A stretch of DNA of 64,000 bases from Methanolobus mangrovi (lineage in GTDB: Archaea; Halobacteriota; Methanosarcinia; Methanosarcinales; Methanosarcinaceae): contig NZ_CP133594.1 in NCBI RefSeq assembly GCF_031312535.1, positions 434,001 to 498,000 of the forward strand, written 5' to 3'. This document shows positions 55,515-64,000 of this stretch, in pieces (the first letter of the stretch is position 1; every line of letters begins with the position of its first letter). The position numbers and the translations under genes are program-made. The notes under the pieces are model-generated. The model saw nothing but the letters and a program-made list of their open reading frames with translations, searched no databases and was not told where the DNA came from.

Positions 55515-56486
55515 TTACTTTATTTTTTCAAGCAGGCTCTTGATAACCTGGTCAGTGCTGAATCCTCTTCTTTCTGCCTCGAAGGTGAGGATGATCCTGT
55601 GCCTGAGTACAGGATATGCCATTGCATCAATGTCCTCTGCACTTACATAGTTGCGTCCCTGTATCAATGCCCGTGCCTTTGCTGCAAGAATGATTCCTAT
55701 TGATGCCCTTGGGGATGCACCGTATTCGATGAACTCGCTTTTGATACGTGTTGACATGACGATCTTAATGGCCCTGTTCTTGATATCATCGGCAATTGGT
55801 ACATCTCTTGTCAGTTTCTGCAGGTCAAGAAGTGTGTTCTTGTTAACAACTTTACCAACAGTAGGCATGATGGACTTCGTGTAACGGTTAACGATCTCTA
55901 TCTCATCTTCGTAGCTTGGATAATCCACAAGTATCTTAAGCAGGAATCTGTCAAGCTGTGCTTCCGGGAGAGGGAAAGTACCTTCCATCTCAATAGGATT
56001 CTGGGTTGCCAGTATGAAGAATGGTTGTTCAAGAATGAAGGTATCGTTACCGACAGTGATCTGTTTCTCCTGCATTGCTTCAAGCAATGAGGACTGTGTC
56101 TTTGGTGATGCACGGTTGATCTCATCGGCAAGTACGATATTGGCAAACACAGGTCCCGGCTCGAACTTGAATTCCTTGTGTCCGTCACTTTCTTCTATGA
56201 TATGTGTTCCTGTGATGTCCGCAGGCATCAGGTCTGGTGTACACTGTATTCTGCTGAAGTTAAGGTCCAGTGATTTTGCTATGGTTGAAATGGTCAGTGT
56301 CTTTCCAAGACCCGGGTTACTTTCCACCAGTGCATGTCCATTACATAATATTGCAATTATGATCTGTTCCACTGAAGCTTGCTGGCCGACAACTACCTTT
56401 CCAATCTCGTTGAAAAGCGTTGCAAACATATCGCCGGCCATTTTGTATGTTTGCGACAGGTCCCTTGAATTCAGGTCGCTAGCCAT
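55515..56486 (-). CDS. MoxR-type AAA ATPase
   Basis: 323 residues. AAA+ chaperone of the MoxR family. Walker A ESNPGLGKTLT (Ser replaces the usual first Gly/Val position), Walker B VLADEINRASPKTQSSLLEAM, sensor 1 ATQNPIEMEGTFPLPEAQLDRF. The C-terminal lid follows (SPRASIGIILAAKARALIQG, YPVLRHRIIL). MoxR proteins remodel or activate vWA-containing partners, which are the next three genes. Full length for the family. Confidence 0.95.
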   Translation of the reverse strand: MASDLNSRDLSQTYKMAGDMFATLFNEIGKVVVGQQASVEQIIIAILCNGHALVESNPGLGKTLTISTIAKSLDLNFSRIQCTPDLMPADITGTHIIEESDGHKEFKFEPGPVFANIVLADEINRASPKTQSSLLEAMQEKQITVGNDTFILEQPFFILATQNPIEMEGTFPLPEAQLDRFLLKILVDYPSYEDEIEIVNRYTKSIMPTVGKVVNKNTLLDLQKLTRDVPIADDIKNRAIKIVMSTRIKSEFIEYGASPRASIGIILAAKARALIQGRNYVSAEDIDAMAYPVLRHRIILTFEAERRGFSTDQVIKSLLEKIK

Positions 56487-56538
56487 TTATTATCTCCTTT
56501 ATCGTTGTCCTATAAGTGTAAAATTATGAATGTAATGT

Positions 56539-57435
56539 TCAGTTCTTAGCCATTTCCTCAAAATACGATTTGATCACGCTTTCATAACCCTCAGGAAGCT
56601 CTTCATAATATGCCTGGGATGAAATGATGCTTATTTCGTAAGGTGAGGATTGGTCAAAGTCTTCATCAGCCTCTTCTGCTTCTTGCTGGTTTGAAAAACC
56701 TGTACCTGTTCCGGGTGGAAGTGTAAGATCAACTTCTGTTCCTTCCACAACAATTATCGCAGTTTCCCCGGTAAGGTCTTCAGTTCCGGAACCATCATCG
56801 TCGCTGCCCTCATCAGTTATGTCGTAAAGGTCACCTGATGTGTCTTCGTCTTGAGGCAACAATCCTGCATCTTCTAAAAGTGTTATGACATCCTCCGGAT
56901 TAAAGTCCGTATGAATGTCATTCGACATAATAATACCAAGTGTTGATGCAGAGGCCAGTATAAGTATCAGGCCCAGTGTAAGCCGTCTTCTTTTCAGAAA
57001 AGCCGAAGACTGCACTTTTGAAATGCCTGAAGAGACAATATTTAACAGGTCATTCACTATTATATTGTCAGTTTCCCTGTTATCGTATGCAGTACGTAGT
57101 TTTTCCTGTAGGTTTGGATATTTTTCTTCTACTAATAATAAAATCCCGGTCCTGTCATCACGTCTGTGTATCAGGAAGGTCAATATCAATGCCATGAATG
57201 CGGAAATAAGAGCCAGTGCAACATTTTCGAATGCAATACTTATGCCTGCAAGATCGTAACTTGTTCCTGCCCTTACTTCAAAAGTAGTCATCATGGCAAA
57301 TACTTTATCCATATTCAACAGGAACATCAGGGTAAAAAGTACCAGTGAAATTGTCAGGAAATCCAGTATCTTATAGACCCTACGGTATTTTTTAAGGGCA
57401 GACTCCTGTTTCTTTACGAAATCCCTGATATCCAT
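56539..57435 (-). CDS. membrane protein leading the MoxR/DUF58/vWA operon
   Basis: 298 residues with helices at about 27-50, 62-90 and 150-172. The N-terminal half holds the helices and a short loop (LLVEEKYPNLQEKLRTAYDN, seen in DUF4175-like proteins); the C-terminal half is an acidic, low-complexity outer region (DITDEGSDDDGSGTEDLTGE). It ends PEGYESVIKSYFEEMAKN. Analogous membrane proteins precede moxR in other archaeal Bat-type operons. It is 52 bases upstream of moxR on the same strand. I cannot name the family with certainty. Confidence 0.75.
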   Translation of the reverse strand: MDIRDFVKKQESALKKYRRVYKILDFLTISLVLFTLMFLLNMDKVFAMMTTFEVRAGTSYDLAGISIAFENVALALISAFMALILTFLIHRRDDRTGILLLVEEKYPNLQEKLRTAYDNRETDNIIVNDLLNIVSSGISKVQSSAFLKRRRLTLGLILILASASTLGIIMSNDIHTDFNPEDVITLLEDAGLLPQDEDTSGDLYDITDEGSDDDGSGTEDLTGETAIIVVEGTEVDLTLPPGTGTGFSNQQEAEEADEDFDQSSPYEISIISSQAYYEELPEGYESVIKSYFEEMAKN

Positions 57436-57488
57436 GGTGGCACCGTTTATTTTGATTCAGCAGAAGATGCTTGCTTTTTCAAATACAT

Positions 57489-58364
57489 CTAATTAGATTC
57501 GCAATAAGAATCAAATTCAGGATATGATCCGAGTATTTTCAACATCCCTACGTTTGACTCTATATTAGATATTGCATCTTTTATAATAGTATCGTTTATA
57601 TTTCCTTCGAAGTCAATGTAGAAAACATAATCCCCAAGTACTTTTTTGGAAGGCCTTGATTCAATCCTTGTCAGATTGATATTGGTTTTAGCAAATTCAC
57701 CCAGAATAGCATAGAGAGCACCGGGGCGGTCACGGTCAAGATAGACTATTATAGAGGTCTTATATGAGCTACCTTGTTTATCCTTTTTTATGTATTTTTG
57801 GACACTTTCCGGAATATTGCTTCTTGTAATTATAACAAAACGGGTATGGTTATGTTTTCTATCCTGAATATTTGGCATGACAATATTCAGATTATACATT
57901 TCAGCCGTCTCGGGTGAAGCGATAGCTGCCATTTCCTCAAATTCAGTGGCAAGTTTTGCCGCATGGGATGTACTTCCCGTTGTCCTCAACTCAGCGGCAG
58001 GGAAATGATTTTTCAGGAATTGGCGACATTGTCCGAGACCCTGTGGGTGTGATAGTATCACTTTTATCTCTTCTTTTTTACCTCTGGATAACAGGCAATG
58101 TTCTATAGTGACGATTGTCTCTCCAATGATATTTACATCATTTTCAAGTAATCTGTCCAGTGTAATTCCTACAGAACCTTCAATAGAATTTTCCAGGGGC
58201 ACAACACCGATTTCACATTTCTTGTCTTCCAGCAGGGAGAATACATCCTGTATGTCTGCACAATATTCAAGAATATCTTCACCTTCGCGTCCGTTCTTTT
58301 CTATCCATTGCTCTGCAGCTTTTTCAGAATAGGTTCCTTTAGGGCCAAGTACGCCGATTATCAT
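57489..58364 (-). CDS. pheA: prephenate dehydratase
   Basis: 291 residues from the ATG at 58364 after GGGGAACAGA; the in-frame TTG upstream overlaps the ribosome-binding site. Converts prephenate to phenylpyruvate in phenylalanine synthesis. Catalytic domain: GPKGTYSEKAAEQW, VPLENSIEGSVG, TGSTSHAAKLA, and NHTRFVIITR with the catalytic Thr. C-terminal ACT domain (YKTSIIVYLDRDRPGALYAI, NLTRIESRPSK) gives phenylalanine feedback inhibition. Full length. Same strand as the MoxR operon, 53 bases upstream of it, but functionally separate. Confidence 0.95.
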   Translation of the reverse strand: MIIGVLGPKGTYSEKAAEQWIEKNGREGEDILEYCADIQDVFSLLEDKKCEIGVVPLENSIEGSVGITLDRLLENDVNIIGETIVTIEHCLLSRGKKEEIKVILSHPQGLGQCRQFLKNHFPAAELRTTGSTSHAAKLATEFEEMAAIASPETAEMYNLNIVMPNIQDRKHNHTRFVIITRSNIPESVQKYIKKDKQGSSYKTSIIVYLDRDRPGALYAILGEFAKTNINLTRIESRPSKKVLGDYVFYIDFEGNINDTIIKDAISNIESNVGMLKILGSYPEFDSYCESN

Positions 58365-58403
58365 TCTGTTCCCCAACGATAGTAAATTTAAAAAGTCTTT
58401 TCA

Positions 58404-59579
58404 TTACTGCTTTTCAAGGGCCTTTGCTATTTTTATCTCTATATCAGAGTGTCTGTTATCAAGTAATGTCAGGTCTTTTTCTGCATCAACAAGAGCTTTA
58501 ATATATATATCATCTTTCTCGTCGGGCAAAGCTGTAATATCGGGGAAATTCTTAAGATCCTGGATCATCGGTTTGATCTCTTCTTCTCTCTGGGCAAGCA
58601 GATCAACTATTTCTTTCATTTCATTCCGTGTGGTATCATCCTTTATTTCCTTAATTTTATCTTCCATTCCTTTCCTGCGTGTACTCAGACCATCTGCAGT
58701 AGTATATATCCTGTCAAGCATCTGTGCCAGGATAGCCTTATCAAATATTATTTCTTCAGTCTTGGTCTCAGGAACCTTCTCTTTCTCTTCAGCCCCGGTT
58801 TCCTTAGGTGGCATACATACATAATCCTCGCTGAATACTCTCTGGTTCATATATGTGGGGGAAACGATTTCAATATCGGAATTATGCAGGGAGTCTATAA
58901 CGTTCTTCTTAAAATCAGACCTCGCAGTGATTATACCTTCAACATCCTTGAGGAGGCCTCCGACCTTATAACTGATAGAGAAATCTCCAAGTTTTTCAAT
59001 ATGGACAAAGGGACTTTCCAGACCCGAGACCTCTGCAGCTCCCAGAAGGCTTTTCTCAATATCTTTTCGGGGTATGTTGTAACCCAGAGAAACGCTTGAT
59101 GTGATTATTGTTCCTGATGATCTGATGGTCTTGAGAGGTTTTGAGACCAGGGCAAGATTGGGTATAGTAATGAGGTCCCTATCGATGGACTGTATCTGGG
59201 TATGAAGGAAATAAATTTCAGTTACTCTCCCAAAAGAGCTATCTGTTTTTATGAAATCCCCTACCCTGAAAGGATGTATCATGCGAAGCATTATCCCGGC
59301 CATCGCATTCGCCACAAAAGTGGTTGATGAGAATGCAATAACAGCACCAATAACTATACTTACAAAGGTAAGTATCAGGTTTTTGTCTTCAACATTTATT
59401 GGCAGGGTGAATATGATAAACAGTATGCCAGTAATAAGAATTGCAACAAAGATGAGTTGTTGTATCATTCTTTCTCTTGAGAATAGATTCCTTTTCCTGA
59501 AAAGGAAATCAAAAAGAATGATTAGCGAGAGGGTAACCAGTAAAGAAATTATACTTGGTATGAATTGGTTAATATCCAT
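58404..59579 (-). CDS. MscS-family mechanosensitive channel
   Basis: 391 residues. Three N-terminal helices (about 10-28, 40-60, 70-100). The pore-lining helix region is FVANAMAGIMLRMIHPFRVGDFI, followed by the conserved beta domain (EIYFLHTQIQSIDRDLITIPNLALVSK). An unusual C-terminal coiled coil of about 110 residues (EEKEKVPETKTEEIIFDKAI...) replaces the short tail of MscS. It releases solutes on osmotic downshock from the cytoplasmic membrane. Regulation by the coil is inferred only. Confidence 0.92.
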   Translation of the reverse strand: MDINQFIPSIISLLVTLSLIILFDFLFRKRNLFSRERMIQQLIFVAILITGILFIIFTLPINVEDKNLILTFVSIVIGAVIAFSSTTFVANAMAGIMLRMIHPFRVGDFIKTDSSFGRVTEIYFLHTQIQSIDRDLITIPNLALVSKPLKTIRSSGTIITSSVSLGYNIPRKDIEKSLLGAAEVSGLESPFVHIEKLGDFSISYKVGGLLKDVEGIITARSDFKKNVIDSLHNSDIEIVSPTYMNQRVFSEDYVCMPPKETGAEEKEKVPETKTEEIIFDKAILAQMLDRIYTTADGLSTRRKGMEDKIKEIKDDTTRNEMKEIVDLLAQREEEIKPMIQDLKNFPDITALPDEKDDIYIKALVDAEKDLTLLDNRHSDIEIKIAKALEKQ

Positions 59580-59690
59580 ATTCTTTCTCCCGATTGATAA
59601 TTCCGGCTTCCAGATAATAATGATGTCTCATCATATAAATATGGTAGATGAGCTCAATGACCATGATTAATTCTGCTTTACAATTTCCTA

Positions 59691-60155
59691 TCAATACATT
59701 TGTTTATCGCTCTTTTCAGACCATTCCCTGAGCAGTTTAAGGCACTCATCCCTGTCAGTGTTAACTAACTTAAGTCCCTGATCCTGTGTTTCTCCCCGAA
59801 TGTACCTGTAAAAAAGACTGTCATCAAAACCAATGGACGCAACGTCTATTTTGTTGGACCCGTAATATACTGTCTTTATGCGTGCCCAGTAAATGGCTGC
59901 AAGACACATGGGACATGGTTCAGAACTGGTGTATATTTCGCAGTCTGAAAGGTCGAATCTTTCCAGAATCTCAGATGCCTGCCTGATGGCGAGGACTTCT
60001 GCATGGGCGGTAGGGTCATTGTTCTTCAATACTTCGTTATGAGTTTTGGATAATACCTTCCCGTCTTTCACAACAATCGCCCCGAAAGGTCCACCATGAT
60101 TGTGTTTAATTCCGTGACGTGCCTCATCTATGGCCATTTGCATAAAGGTGTTCAT
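59691..60155 (-). CDS. nucleoside/guanine deaminase family protein
   Basis: 154 residues. Zinc-dependent cytidine-deaminase fold: HAEVLAIRQA supplies His and the proton-shuttling Glu, and SSEPCPMCLAAIYWA the two zinc-binding cysteines. The overall pattern (GGPFGAIVVKDGKVL, NDPTAHAEV, YYGSNKIDVASIGFDDS and a C-terminal helix) fits guanine deaminases (GuaD-like) better than tRNA adenosine deaminase. Substrate not provable from sequence. Probably purine salvage; the plus-strand AMP phosphorylase lies 0.8 kb away. Confidence 0.87.
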   Translation of the reverse strand: MNTFMQMAIDEARHGIKHNHGGPFGAIVVKDGKVLSKTHNEVLKNNDPTAHAEVLAIRQASEILERFDLSDCEIYTSSEPCPMCLAAIYWARIKTVYYGSNKIDVASIGFDDSLFYRYIRGETQDQGLKLVNTDRDECLKLLREWSEKSDKQMY

Positions 60156-60546
60156 GGGACATTATCATTATTTATTGGTTTTAAGTGCAGTGGTAGATGA
60201 TCGCATAATCTTCAAAAAATAAAGCTTTATAGTATGATTATTACTCGTTAGCTTGCTTTATATGCTCTTAATAGCTTTTAGAAACTTTATATGCTTTTGA
60301 TTGTAAATTAAAGCTTTATTATTACTTTTTAATTGTAAGTATCTTTATATTCGAATTAACGAATCCGGGAATTGTAAGATCACATGTCTAATTCCATAAA
60401 CCACCACCAACCATCATCACCAACGTACCACCATACGTATCGTAACACCAACATGTGATCTTTCTTCTATTCACATATCATATTCATTGCATTCATATGG
60501 AATACAAAAACCAAAAAGAAAAGAAAAAGGAAATCGGAGTTTAGAA
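60156..60546 (+). promoter_or_regulatory. gap with 12-bp long-range hairpin enclosing a His-rich mini-ORF
   Basis: AAGATCACATGT (60376-60387) and ACATGTGATCTT (60451-60462) are perfectly complementary around a 63-base loop almost free of G runs and rich in CCA/CCACC. The loop and stem ends frame a 24-codon open reading frame (60384-60458) whose ATG and TGA both lie in the stem: MSNSINHHQPSSPTYHHTYR, then NTNM. It has no clear ribosome-binding site. It could be a leader peptide or attenuator for the DUF4405 gene at 60547, or an untranslated RNA. Upstream to 60360 the gap is AT-rich with recurrent AGCTTTA/CTTTATA words and nothing else visible. Confidence 0.35.
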
Positions 60547-60864
60547 ATGAAAAAAACAACACTCAACTATATTGTGGATCTTCCGTTATTGGCACAGTCA
60601 GTCATAGTAAGCGTTACAGGAGTTGTCCTGATGTATGGAAGCCACGGCGCAAGTTTCCTGGGATTTGATAGTAGGGAATTGCTCCACATGCATGAGCAGA
60701 TAGGAATCCTGATGGTTGCATTCTCACTCATCCATGTAGTGTTACACTGGAAGTGGATGGCCTGCACAACAAAGAATTTCCTCACAGGTAAGAGCAGTTC
60801 ATCTACAACCCGTAAGAGTGGATCATTTGTACAATGTGAGGTGGCAAATCAACTTGAAGAGTAA
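60547..60864 (+). CDS. DUF4405-like small membrane protein, possible b-type heme binder
   Basis: 105 residues from the ATG at 60547, 7 bases after GGAG; a longer in-frame start at 60487 adds a basic tail unlike the family. Two to three hydrophobic segments. Histidines in LLHMHEQIG and IHVVLHWKWM lie in or next to helices, the spacing seen in DUF4405 and small cytochrome-b-like proteins. C-terminal 30 residues are soluble and Ser/Thr-rich. Function unknown; a role in membrane electron transfer is an inference. The upstream His-rich mini-ORF hairpin may regulate it. Confidence 0.75.
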   Translation: MKKTTLNYIVDLPLLAQSVIVSVTGVVLMYGSHGASFLGFDSRELLHMHEQIGILMVAFSLIHVVLHWKWMACTTKNFLTGKSSSSTTRKSGSFVQCEVANQLEE

Positions 60865-60982
60865 ATTAATGTATTCAAATTAGATGTCTGGTTTTTTCCA
60901 GACATTCTCATCCTATTTTTTTCGTATACCATAAACCTATTATCTCTTAGAGCATTTTTCTGTATAAAATAAAGGTGGAACT

Positions 60983-62503
60983 ATGCAGCTAAAAGTACAG
61001 CCTATTGATATCAAAGTCGGCAAATACAAAGTGGTGTTGAATACAATTGACGCCAAGGAACTGGGAGTTAACGAGGGTGACAGGGTAAGGATCAAGGATC
61101 ACACAATTCTTACAGCCATCGTCGATTTTACAGAAGATATGATCTCTCCCGGAATGATAGGTCTGTATCATGAGGTGCAGGAACAGTTGCAAAGAGAATG
61201 GACAGAAACGGTAGAGGTCGAACCGGCTGATAAACCAAAATCCACCCGCATCATCCGAAAGGTCATGGATGGTCACAGACTTGAAAGGGATGAGATATAT
61301 GAGCTTGTGAAAGACATCGTTGAAGAAAATCTCAATGATATCGAGCTTGCTGCATTCCTTACTGCCACTTATATCAAGGATCTCAGTGAAGATGAGACCG
61401 AATGGCTCACAAAGGCAATGATAGAAACCGGTGAGCGTATAGAATTCAGCACTTCCCCTATAATGGACAAACATTCAATAGGTGGCGTGCCAGGTAACAA
61501 GATCTCCCTGCTGATTGTTCCAATTGTCGCAGCCAATGGTTTACTGATCCCAAAAACCAGCTCTCGAGCCATAACCGGTGCCGGAGGCACAGCTGATCTC
61601 ATGGAAATACTGGCTCCGGTGGAGTTTACCGCTCAACAGATAAAGGAAATGACTGAAAAAGTAGGTGGTGTCATTGTCTGGGGTGGTGCTACTAATATCG
61701 CACCTGCAGATGACAAGCTAATAAAAATAGAGTATCCGCTTTCTATTGATCCACATTGTCAGTTGCTGGCTTCCATTATGGCTAAAAAAGGTGCAGTCGG
61801 TGCCCAGAAGGTTGTTATGGATCTCCCTACCGGTGCAGGTACTAAACTACCTGATGTAAAGGCCGGAAGAAAGCTTGCCAGGGACCTCATAAGTCTTGGC
61901 GAACGTCTTGGTATGGATGTTGATTGTGCACTAACCTACGGGGCATCTCCTGTGGGAAGAACAGTTGGTCCTGCACTTGAAGTCATAGAAGCTCTTAAAG
62001 TCCTTGAAACAATGGAAGGTCCCAACAGTCTCATCGAAAAGAGTGCTGTCCTTGCAGGTATGCTGCTTGAGATGGGCGGAGTTGCTGCAAAAGGACAGGG
62101 TCGTGAACTTGCAATTGAGACACTTAAGAATGGTAAAGCACTGGCAAAAATGAAAGAGATAATTGCAATCCAGGGTGGCAATCCGGATGTAACTCACAAG
62201 GATATTAAGGTGGGTGAATTCACTGCAGAATTAACAGCCCCAACCAATGGTTATATTCTTGAGTTCCATAACAAGCGTATTGTTCAGATAGCAAGGCTTG
62301 CCGGTGCACCAAATGATAAAGGTGCAGGCGTCAGGATCCACAAGAAACGTGGTCAGTCCGTTGAAGCAGGCCAGCCTGTTCTTACAATATATGCTGAGAA
62401 AGAAGAAAAACTCGCAGAAGCTATCAAAAGTGCCAGGGAGGATCTCCCCATAGTCGTTGAGGGTATGCTTCTTGAGAGAGTAGATGACATAACCGAAGTC
62501 TGA
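60983..62503 (+). CDS. deoA: AMP phosphorylase
   Basis: 506 residues, ATG 9 bases after AAAGGTGG. Phosphorolyses AMP (and CMP, UMP) to ribose 1,5-bisphosphate in the archaeal pentose-bisphosphate/form III RuBisCO pathway. The N-terminal domain of about 80 residues precedes the thymidine-phosphorylase-like core (KHSIGGVPGNKISLLIVPIV, TKTSSRAITGAGGTADLMEI-type region, GAGTKLPDVKAG). The extra N-terminal domain is diagnostic of AMP phosphorylase rather than thymidine phosphorylase. Followed after 11 bases by trm56. Confidence 0.94.
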   Translation: MQLKVQPIDIKVGKYKVVLNTIDAKELGVNEGDRVRIKDHTILTAIVDFTEDMISPGMIGLYHEVQEQLQREWTETVEVEPADKPKSTRIIRKVMDGHRLERDEIYELVKDIVEENLNDIELAAFLTATYIKDLSEDETEWLTKAMIETGERIEFSTSPIMDKHSIGGVPGNKISLLIVPIVAANGLLIPKTSSRAITGAGGTADLMEILAPVEFTAQQIKEMTEKVGGVIVWGGATNIAPADDKLIKIEYPLSIDPHCQLLASIMAKKGAVGAQKVVMDLPTGAGTKLPDVKAGRKLARDLISLGERLGMDVDCALTYGASPVGRTVGPALEVIEALKVLETMEGPNSLIEKSAVLAGMLLEMGGVAAKGQGRELAIETLKNGKALAKMKEIIAIQGGNPDVTHKDIKVGEFTAELTAPTNGYILEFHNKRIVQIARLAGAPNDKGAGVRIHKKRGQSVEAGQPVLTIYAEKEEKLAEAIKSAREDLPIVVEGMLLERVDDITEV

Positions 62504-62514
62504 TAGGTATTCCA

Positions 62515-63042
62515 ATGAAAAAGATAGTAATATTAAGGCTTGGCCACCGTCCACAGAGAGACAAGAGGATAACCACGCATGTGGGTCTGACAGCAAGGGC
62601 TTTTGGTGCAGAGGGCATGCTCCTGGCATCCGAGGACAAGAAGCTTGCAGACAACATAGCCGATGTTTCCACAAGGTGGGGAGGAGACTTCTACGTTAAG
62701 AACGATGTCAGCTGGAAGTCTGAAATAAATAAATGGAAAGAAGATGGCGGAAAGGTCTGTCATTTATCCATGTATGGAATAAATCTCCCTGATGCTGTTC
62801 CGGAGATTCGTCAGTGTGACAAGCTCATGATCGTAGTGGGTGCGGAAAAAGTACCTTTTGAAATATACGAAATGGCTGACTGGAATGTTGCAGTTGGCAA
62901 CCAGCCCCATTCAGAAGTTGCAGCTGTGGCGGTAACCCTAGATCGTATCGCTGATACTGACCCTCTGAGAAATGAGTTTAAGGGTGGCGAATTAACAATC
63001 GTTCCTGAAAAATGTGGTAAACAAGTTATTGACAACAGATAA
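62515..63042 (+). CDS. trm56: tRNA (cytidine(56)-2'-O)-methyltransferase aTrm56
   Basis: 175 residues. SPOUT-family methyltransferase that modifies C56 in the T-loop of archaeal tRNA with SAM. Strongly conserved start ILRLGHRPQRDKRITTHVGL; the SAM-binding trefoil knot lies around LMIVVGAEKVPFEIYEMADW and NVAVGNQPHSEVAAVAVTLD. Length is normal. Follows AMP phosphorylase by 11 bases and is probably in its operon. Confidence 0.95.
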   Translation: MKKIVILRLGHRPQRDKRITTHVGLTARAFGAEGMLLASEDKKLADNIADVSTRWGGDFYVKNDVSWKSEINKWKEDGGKVCHLSMYGINLPDAVPEIRQCDKLMIVVGAEKVPFEIYEMADWNVAVGNQPHSEVAAVAVTLDRIADTDPLRNEFKGGELTIVPEKCGKQVIDNR

Positions 63043-63052
63043 TTGGATTTTA

Positions 63053-63217
63053 CTAAGGGTCCCTTTTTACCGAAGGACCCCTGTATATCCTTCTTCTTTC
63101 GTAATCACCGTATCCGCGGTGTTTTGGATCTTCTTTTTTCTTCAAATGCTTCTCAAACAATTCTTCGAGATCATCCTCATCGATATTACCATCTGTTTTT
63201 TCATTGTTTTCTGGCAT
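63053..63217 (-). CDS. small charged protein of unknown function
   Basis: 54 residues from the ATG at 63217; the in-frame ATG six codons earlier would overlap the Nif3-like gene stop. Acidic N-terminal half (PENNEKTDGNIDEDDLEELF) and basic C-terminal half (HRGYGDYERRRIYRGPSVKR). It begins 14 bases after the Nif3-like gene, so co-transcription is likely. No family recognised. GGGTCC/GGACCC (63057-63062, 63075-63080) is an inverted repeat inside its 3' end that may also serve the convergent trm56. Coding is plausible but unproven. Confidence 0.5.
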   Translation of the reverse strand: MPENNEKTDGNIDEDDLEELFEKHLKKKEDPKHRGYGDYERRRIYRGPSVKRDP

Positions 63218-63231
63218 ATGATCACAAATTA

Positions 63232-63972
63232 TCAAATTGTTTTTATGAGCGGATCATGGTCTATGAATTCCACATCGAGTTTTAATTTATCCGCAAGCAC
63301 CGGGCAGAGATTCTGCATACCTGGATTCTCTGTGGCGTAATGTGTTGCATCAACAAGGAGCATGTCGTTGAAAGAGCGTATTATATCATGCTTCAGTTCT
63401 GATGACACATAAGCATCCGCTCCGTATTCTCTTGCAGTTTCAATGTATTCCGACCTGAAACCACTTCCTCCGAACACCATTACTTTCTTTATTTCGTCCT
63501 TGTTCCCAGTATATTGGATATGTGTGTTCAGGCTCTTTGAAACAAGGTTGACAAAGGTTTCTGTTGAACATGGGGTTATTGTCCCGATTCTGCCAATAGG
63601 AGTTTCCTGTATATCTGATAATCCAAGCCTGTTTGCAAGGGCATCGTTTATGCCACCTTTTGCCTTATCGAAATTCGTGTGCATGGAGTATAACGATATG
63701 TTGTTATCAAGGGCTATTCTGAGACTGTCTGCCAGTTTTTTGTCAATGCAATTGATAGAATGAAAAATAAGTGTATGATGTGTTATCAGAAGGTCTGCAC
63801 CGATCTTTGCAGCCCTGTTAAGCACGTATTCTGTAGGGTCCAGTGCAATGGCTATCTTGCGAATATCATTTTCCAGGTTTAGTGTAAGGCCTATTCTTCC
63901 AATATCAAAGTCTTCAGCAAGTTCAGGAGGTGCTACTTCTTCGAGAATCGGAATAATATTTTTTAGTTGCAT
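63232..63972 (-). CDS. Nif3-like dinuclear metal centre protein (GTP cyclohydrolase 1 type 2 homologue)
   Basis: 246 residues. Nif3/YbgI family fold with metal ligands visible: the ITHHTLIF motif (two His) near residue 62, HTNFDKAKGGINDAL near 98, and ATHYATENPG near 220, whose His and Glu complete the dinuclear site. The start is MQLKNIIPILEEVAPPELAED, with the usual W position replaced by F (DFDIGRIGL). Family members have been reported as metal-binding proteins with GTP cyclohydrolase-like or unknown activity. The gene ends 14 bases before the small charged protein. Complete in the window. Confidence 0.9.
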   Translation of the reverse strand: MQLKNIIPILEEVAPPELAEDFDIGRIGLTLNLENDIRKIAIALDPTEYVLNRAAKIGADLLITHHTLIFHSINCIDKKLADSLRIALDNNISLYSMHTNFDKAKGGINDALANRLGLSDIQETPIGRIGTITPCSTETFVNLVSKSLNTHIQYTGNKDEIKKVMVFGGSGFRSEYIETAREYGADAYVSSELKHDIIRSFNDMLLVDATHYATENPGMQNLCPVLADKLKLDVEFIDHDPLIKTI

Positions 63973-64000
63973 AAAGCAGGAATAATTTTGAATTGATTTG

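Overview
The window is archaeal and most likely from a methylotrophic methanogen of the Methanosarcinaceae (Methanolobus/Methanococcoides-like). The support is a cluster of L7Ae, S28e, L24e and S6e ribosomal proteins with aIF5B, an archaeal AMP phosphorylase and aTrm56, PGF-CTERM and VPXXXP-CTERM surface proteins with an archaeosortase, a minimal SufCB pair, and bacterial-type gyrase beside PdxST. No methanogenesis gene is present, so the genus is inference. No rRNA, tRNA, CRISPR array or intact insertion sequence was seen.

Layout. 1-1174: end of a Sua5-type gene and a small membrane protein, then a 755-base gap with a possible small RNA. 1930-10438: cell-surface locus with a PGF-CTERM single-cohesin protein, a small membrane protein resembling exosortase-associated partners, a 1208-residue internally duplicated secreted protein ending in a dockerin-like domain (S-layer candidate), a three-cohesin protein 22 bases downstream, and a C-terminally anchored protein. 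10491-19998: two near-identical small winged-helix regulators bracket two tandem DUF116-like cysteine proteins, two large VPXXXP-CTERM proteins (one with six in-register 342-bp repeats) and archaeosortase B. 20174-23017: SufC/SufB-like pair and a secreted unknown. 23286-26916: translation cluster with ndk.

26942-35327: a divergent accessory locus. On the minus strand a ribbon-helix-helix protein of 51 residues overlaps an ESCRT-III/Snf7-like protein, followed by a Vps4/CdvC-like AAA ATPase with an N-terminal MIT-like bundle, a membrane protein with three Ig-like repeats and a coiled-coil/winged-helix protein. On the plus strand are an SPFH (band 7) protein with zinc ribbon, a membrane protein with zinc ribbon and a HEPN-like protein. 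This looks like a membrane-remodelling or envelope-stress module and is the best candidate for a little-described system here. 35588-36278 is the wreck of a molybdate/tungstate ABC transporter operon.

36275-64000 is mostly housekeeping on the minus strand: flavin-reductase-like protein, pdxT-pdxS, gyrB-gyrA, a bactofilin-like membrane protein, DUF2115, a polyferredoxin and its likely regulator, metY-metX with CBS domains, a small P-loop NTPase, a MoxR/DUF58/vWA operon, pheA, an MscS channel and a deaminase. It closes with a plus-strand DUF4405 membrane protein behind a His-rich mini-ORF hairpin, AMP phosphorylase and aTrm56, and minus-strand Nif3-like and small acidic proteins.
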